A program made the position numbers and the translations under genes. DNA of 7,750 nucleotides, taken from positions 1 through 7,750 of the forward strand of contig JAKOTC010000143.1 of NCBI GenBank assembly GCA_029776465.1. The letters run 5' to 3'. Shown here piece by piece: positions 5,859-7,750 of the stretch; positions within the stretch are counted from its first letter, which is position 1, and each line of letters starts with the position of its first letter. Origin of the DNA: Bacillota bacterium. Its GTDB lineage: Bacteria; Bacillota; Clostridia; Oscillospirales; JAKOTC01. The notes beneath the pieces are model-generated. The model searched no databases. It was not told the origin of the DNA and saw nothing but the letters and a program-made list of their open reading frames with translations.

Positions 5859-5887
5859 TTGACCCGGGCTCCTGGGTACTCTATAAT
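5859..5887 (+). promoter_or_regulatory. Sigma-A promoter of the GNAT remnant
   Basis: TTGACC (5859-5864) and a perfect TATAAT (5882-5887) are 17 bp apart. The spacer holds an imperfect palindrome (ACCCGGGCTCCTGGGT, 5862-5877) that could be an operator. It diverges from the ABC-F promoter, and the -35 elements are about 75 bp apart. Confidence 0.7.
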
Positions 5888-5909
5888 AAGTTCAATAAAA
5901 TAAAAAGGA

Positions 5910-6167
5910 ATGATTTCTATTTTAAACTTTACATTCGGAAGCTCCGTCACGGTTGAAGAATACAACGCCCTGCGGGCTGCGGTGGGCTGGAGGATTCTAT
6001 CTACCCGTCAGGCCCGCTGCACGGTAGAAAATTCAGCCTTCTTGGTGACAGCCCTGCATGAGGGCAAAGTGGTGGGAATGGCAAGGGCCATCACCGACGG
6101 GGGTTATGTGTCCGGCTTCCATCTGCCGCAATCCCTAATTTTATCCATCATCTCAACACCATTATAA
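5910..6167 (+). pseudogene. GNAT-family N-acetyltransferase, truncated
   Basis: Residues 1-67 read like the first half of a small GNAT acetyltransferase of about 135-140 residues: VTVEEYNALRAAVGWR, then a strand pair ending in EGKVVGMARAITDGGYV. After about base 6110 the reading changes to SGFHLPQSLILSIISTPL and stops at 6167. The part that should follow, carrying the acetyl-CoA-binding motif A (R/Q-x-x-G-x-G/A) and the C-terminal strands, is absent. The product would lack its cofactor site and is not expected to be active. AAAGGA directly abuts ATG 5910, an unusually short spacing, although a good promoter lies just upstream. The substrate of the intact ancestor cannot be told. Confidence 0.72.
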
Positions 6168-6289
6168 CAGGATCATTTTTCATGTCAATGATCTTGGCCT
6201 TTTCCCATTCTCCCTCTGCCCTATCCTTGACAAACCCGCAAATGCTTTAACCGGCCTTCCCTGCCCGCTTATAACTTGAATGTGCCGAT
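6111..6289. other. Filler segment between two genes that both lost their 3' ends
   Basis: Homology of the plus-strand GNAT gene stops at about 6110 and that of the minus-strand GH18 gene at about 6289. The 180 bp between matches neither. On the minus strand, directly after the TAA at 6247-6249, the same frame is open for 32 more codons to TGA at 6148-6150 and reads GFVKDRAEGEWEKAKIIDMK in part, which looks like real coding sequence of an unrecognised gene. A small inverted repeat (GATCATT/AATGATC, 6171-6193) lies within it. Confidence 0.5.
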
Positions 6290-7137
6290 GTATATCCCCA
6301 TTCGTAAGTCATAAGGATCACATGGTCGGCCACCTCGCCGTGGGCGGCATAATCGTGGGCCTCATACAATAAGCCGGTCTGGGTCGCGCTGGTCTTGGGG
6401 GCAACCGCGGTGGTGAGGGTGTAGCCGAGAGGTTTGATGCGGGCCGCAACCCTGCGGAGGAATTCGTTATAGGCTTCCCGGTCCCGGGGGTAGATGTATT
6501 CAAAGTCGATGTCCAATCCGAAGTAGTTCTTGCTTTGCAGGGTGGTCACCACTTGATCCAACAGGGTATTCTGCACCTGCTGGTCGTTTAGGATGGTGCT
6601 GGCCAGATCGCTGTTGAAGCTTCCGCCCTCCTCGATATTGGTGATCACCATCATCGGAGCGACTCCGGCCGCACGGGCGGCATCGATCAGGGGAGTGTCC
6701 TCAATGGGGATCAGGGTGCCGTCAGGGCGGACCTGATAACTGAAAATCGAGAGGTATGTAAGATGGGGCAGAACGGTTTGCAGCAGATCCATATTGATAT
6801 TGGGAAAAGCGTAACCGTTGACGTCGATGGTGCCGAGTTTGGCCGGCTCGGGGATGTTTAAGACCTGCCCCACCATCAGCTGGGTCGGGTTGGTCACCTG
6901 GGGGTTTGCCCGCTGGAGCGCCGTCAGGCTGATCCCGAACATCCGCGAGATGGTGTAGAGGGATTCGCCGGGTTTCACGGTATAAGTATCCGGTGGGGGA
7001 ATAACCAGCGCCTGCCCGATCACCAGCCTGCCGGGGTTGGTCAGACCGTTTGCCTGTATAATCTCTGCGGTGGACGCCCCGTAGGTCCGCGCAATGGAGT
7101 AAATGCTGTCCCCCTGCTTCACCACATAAATAACCAT
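6247..7137 (-). pseudogene. LysM-LysM-GH18 spore-lysin-like protein, C-terminally truncated
   Basis: The protein from ATG 7137 has 296 residues. AAGGAG (7145-7150) precedes it at 7 nt; a TTG at 7143 would leave only 1 nt. Two LysM modules come first (YVVKQGDSIYSIARTYG, then YTVKPGESLYTISRMFG), each ending in LVIGQALVIP- or MVGQVLNIP-type strands; they bind peptidoglycan. A glycoside hydrolase 18 domain follows, with the active-site motif FGLDIDFEY and presumed acid Glu213. This is the build of SleL/YaaH, the N-acetylglucosaminidases that degrade spore cortex fragments. Those proteins have about 425 residues. Here homology ends at MTYEWGYT (about residue 283), followed by a foreign tail of 13 residues. 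About 130 residues of the barrel are missing, so activity is unlikely. LysM binding could remain. Confidence 0.82.
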
Positions 7138-7179
7138 ACGCAATCTCCTTTAAAATAAATTCCAACATCGGTACTTTAC

Positions 7180-7202
7180 AGTATATGTGGGTGCCTGCAG
7201 AG
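7180..7202 (-). promoter_or_regulatory. Possible mother-cell sporulation promoter for the LysM-GH18 gene
   Basis: On the minus strand, CATATACT (7187-7180) fits the CATAnnnT core of sigma-K -10 elements and is one mismatch from the sigma-E core. An AC dinucleotide in TTCACC lies about 16 bp upstream. This suits a spore-coat or cortex-lytic gene. The motifs are short and a sigma-A promoter is not excluded. Confidence 0.33.
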
Positions 7203-7254
7203 GGTGAATAAAATCCGTCGAAAGGGAACAAAAGTCCGTCCATCCTCTCATTTG

Positions 7255-7294
7255 AAACAAAACGGAGACAGCAAAATAAATTCTGCTGTCTCCG
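7255..7294 (-). terminator. Terminator of the ArsR-like gene
   Basis: A perfect 11-bp stem (7263-7273 with 7284-7294) starts 16 bp after the TAG at 7311-7313. On the minus strand it is followed by TTTTGTTT. It shows that TAG is used as a true stop in this genome. Confidence 0.85.
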
Positions 7295-7310
7295 CTATTC
7301 CGTATCCTTT

Positions 7311-7750
7311 CTATTTAAAAAAGTCCCCCTTCAGCTTCTGGGACAGAATCTGAAAATATTTTTTATTCAAGCGGAAGGCAAACTCCTGCTGCTCGTTTCT
7401 GCAGGGCATTATGATTCCCTCAAAAAAAAGAAAATTAATATTATGACTTATGGTCATAGGGCTCTGCCCCAATTCTTCACAGAGTTGCTGGGGAGTTTGG
7501 GGGCCTTTGTGGGTCAAAATTTTAATTATTTTCCTCCTCAGCTCATCGCTATAGGCCAGTGCAAAAGATTTAGGCGTCACCCGCTTCTCCCAATCCTGCA
7601 CCTCCAGGGCATCCTTTCCCAGATGGACATGTTTTTGTGGAATGGAATAAGAAATCTGAATGCTGTTGATTAATGTGACTGTAAAATCATAATCCGACAG
7701 ATCCTCGCCGGTAATCGCTTGAAGCATGAGAAAGCTCTCATCGGTATTAA
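7311..7750 (-). CDS. ArsR-like winged-helix transcriptional regulator (5' end outside window)
   Basis: The minus-strand frame is open to the right edge of the window, so the true start lies beyond base 7750; an internal ATG at 7727 is preceded by coding-like sequence (NTDESFLML) and is probably not the start. At least 146 residues are present. The C-terminal half is a winged helix: SDELRRKIIKIL (helix 1), TPQQLCEELG (helix 2) and SPMTISHNINFLFFEGII (recognition helix and following helix), the pattern of ArsR/HTH_20 proteins that switch genes on or off with an effector. The N-terminal part (DFTVTLINSIQISYSI) is of unknown type and may sense the signal. No metal-binding cysteine pair of classical ArsR is evident. 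It ends with TAG, 16 bp before a strong terminator. The effector and targets cannot be told. Confidence 0.78.
   Translation of the reverse strand, partial: NTDESFLMLQAITGEDLSDYDFTVTLINSIQISYSIPQKHVHLGKDALEVQDWEKRVTPKSFALAYSDELRRKIIKILTHKGPQTPQQLCEELGQSPMTISHNINFLFFEGIIMPCRNEQQEFAFRLNKKYFQILSQKLKGDFFK

Noticed and set aside
5728..5859. 43-codon minus-strand ORF overlapping the ABC-F promoter (MREEKILYKVEGKKRVN...)
   Set aside because: It has no Shine-Dalgarno site, and the perfect TTGACA/TATACT promoter lies inside it. It ends inside the leader. Most likely chance.

Overview
The window looks like chromosomal DNA of a spore-forming low-to-moderate GC Clostridia-type Firmicute (Bacillota). The signs are consensus sigma-A promoters with strong Shine-Dalgarno sites, an OmpR/histidine-kinase operon of Gram-positive style, an Lsa-type ABC-F protein, many intrinsic terminators, and a LysM plus GH18 protein of the SleL/YaaH spore-lysin kind. 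No genus can be named from the sequence alone. No rRNA, tRNA, CRISPR array, IS element or phage gene was seen.

Layout. 1-2632 (+): a two-component operon made of the 3' end of an OmpR-family response regulator, its sensor kinase, and a small membrane-anchored PepSY-like protein, closed by a hairpin. The kinase frame is broken by an in-frame TAG between its dimerisation and ATPase domains. 2670-3635 (-): an XRE-family protein whose C-terminus is eight consecutive 15-residue, cysteine-bearing repeats, with its own promoter and a perfect 17-bp terminator stem. 3712-3926 (-): the last 59 codons of threonyl-tRNA synthetase, still with its terminator but with no gene body. 3943-5783 (-): a self-contained ABC-F ribosome-protection unit with consensus promoter, about 240-nt leader, coding region and terminator. 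5859-6289: a truncated GNAT gene (+) facing a truncated LysM-GH18 gene (-); both lost their 3' ends into a segment of about 180 bp between them. 7255-7750 (-): the 3' part of an ArsR-like winged-helix regulator with a terminator.

Two things stand out. First, the ABC-F leader reads as a transcription attenuator. A six-codon leader ORF (MRKISC) covers an RNA segment that can pair over 10 bp with a second segment. That second segment can instead pair over 10 bp with one arm of the terminator hairpin just ahead of the ABC-F ribosome binding site. A ribosome held on the leader ORF by an antibiotic should therefore switch the gene on. Second, four of the genes here are broken (kinase, thrS, GNAT, GH18), so this part of the chromosome appears to be decaying or rearranged, while the ABC-F unit and its control region look intact.
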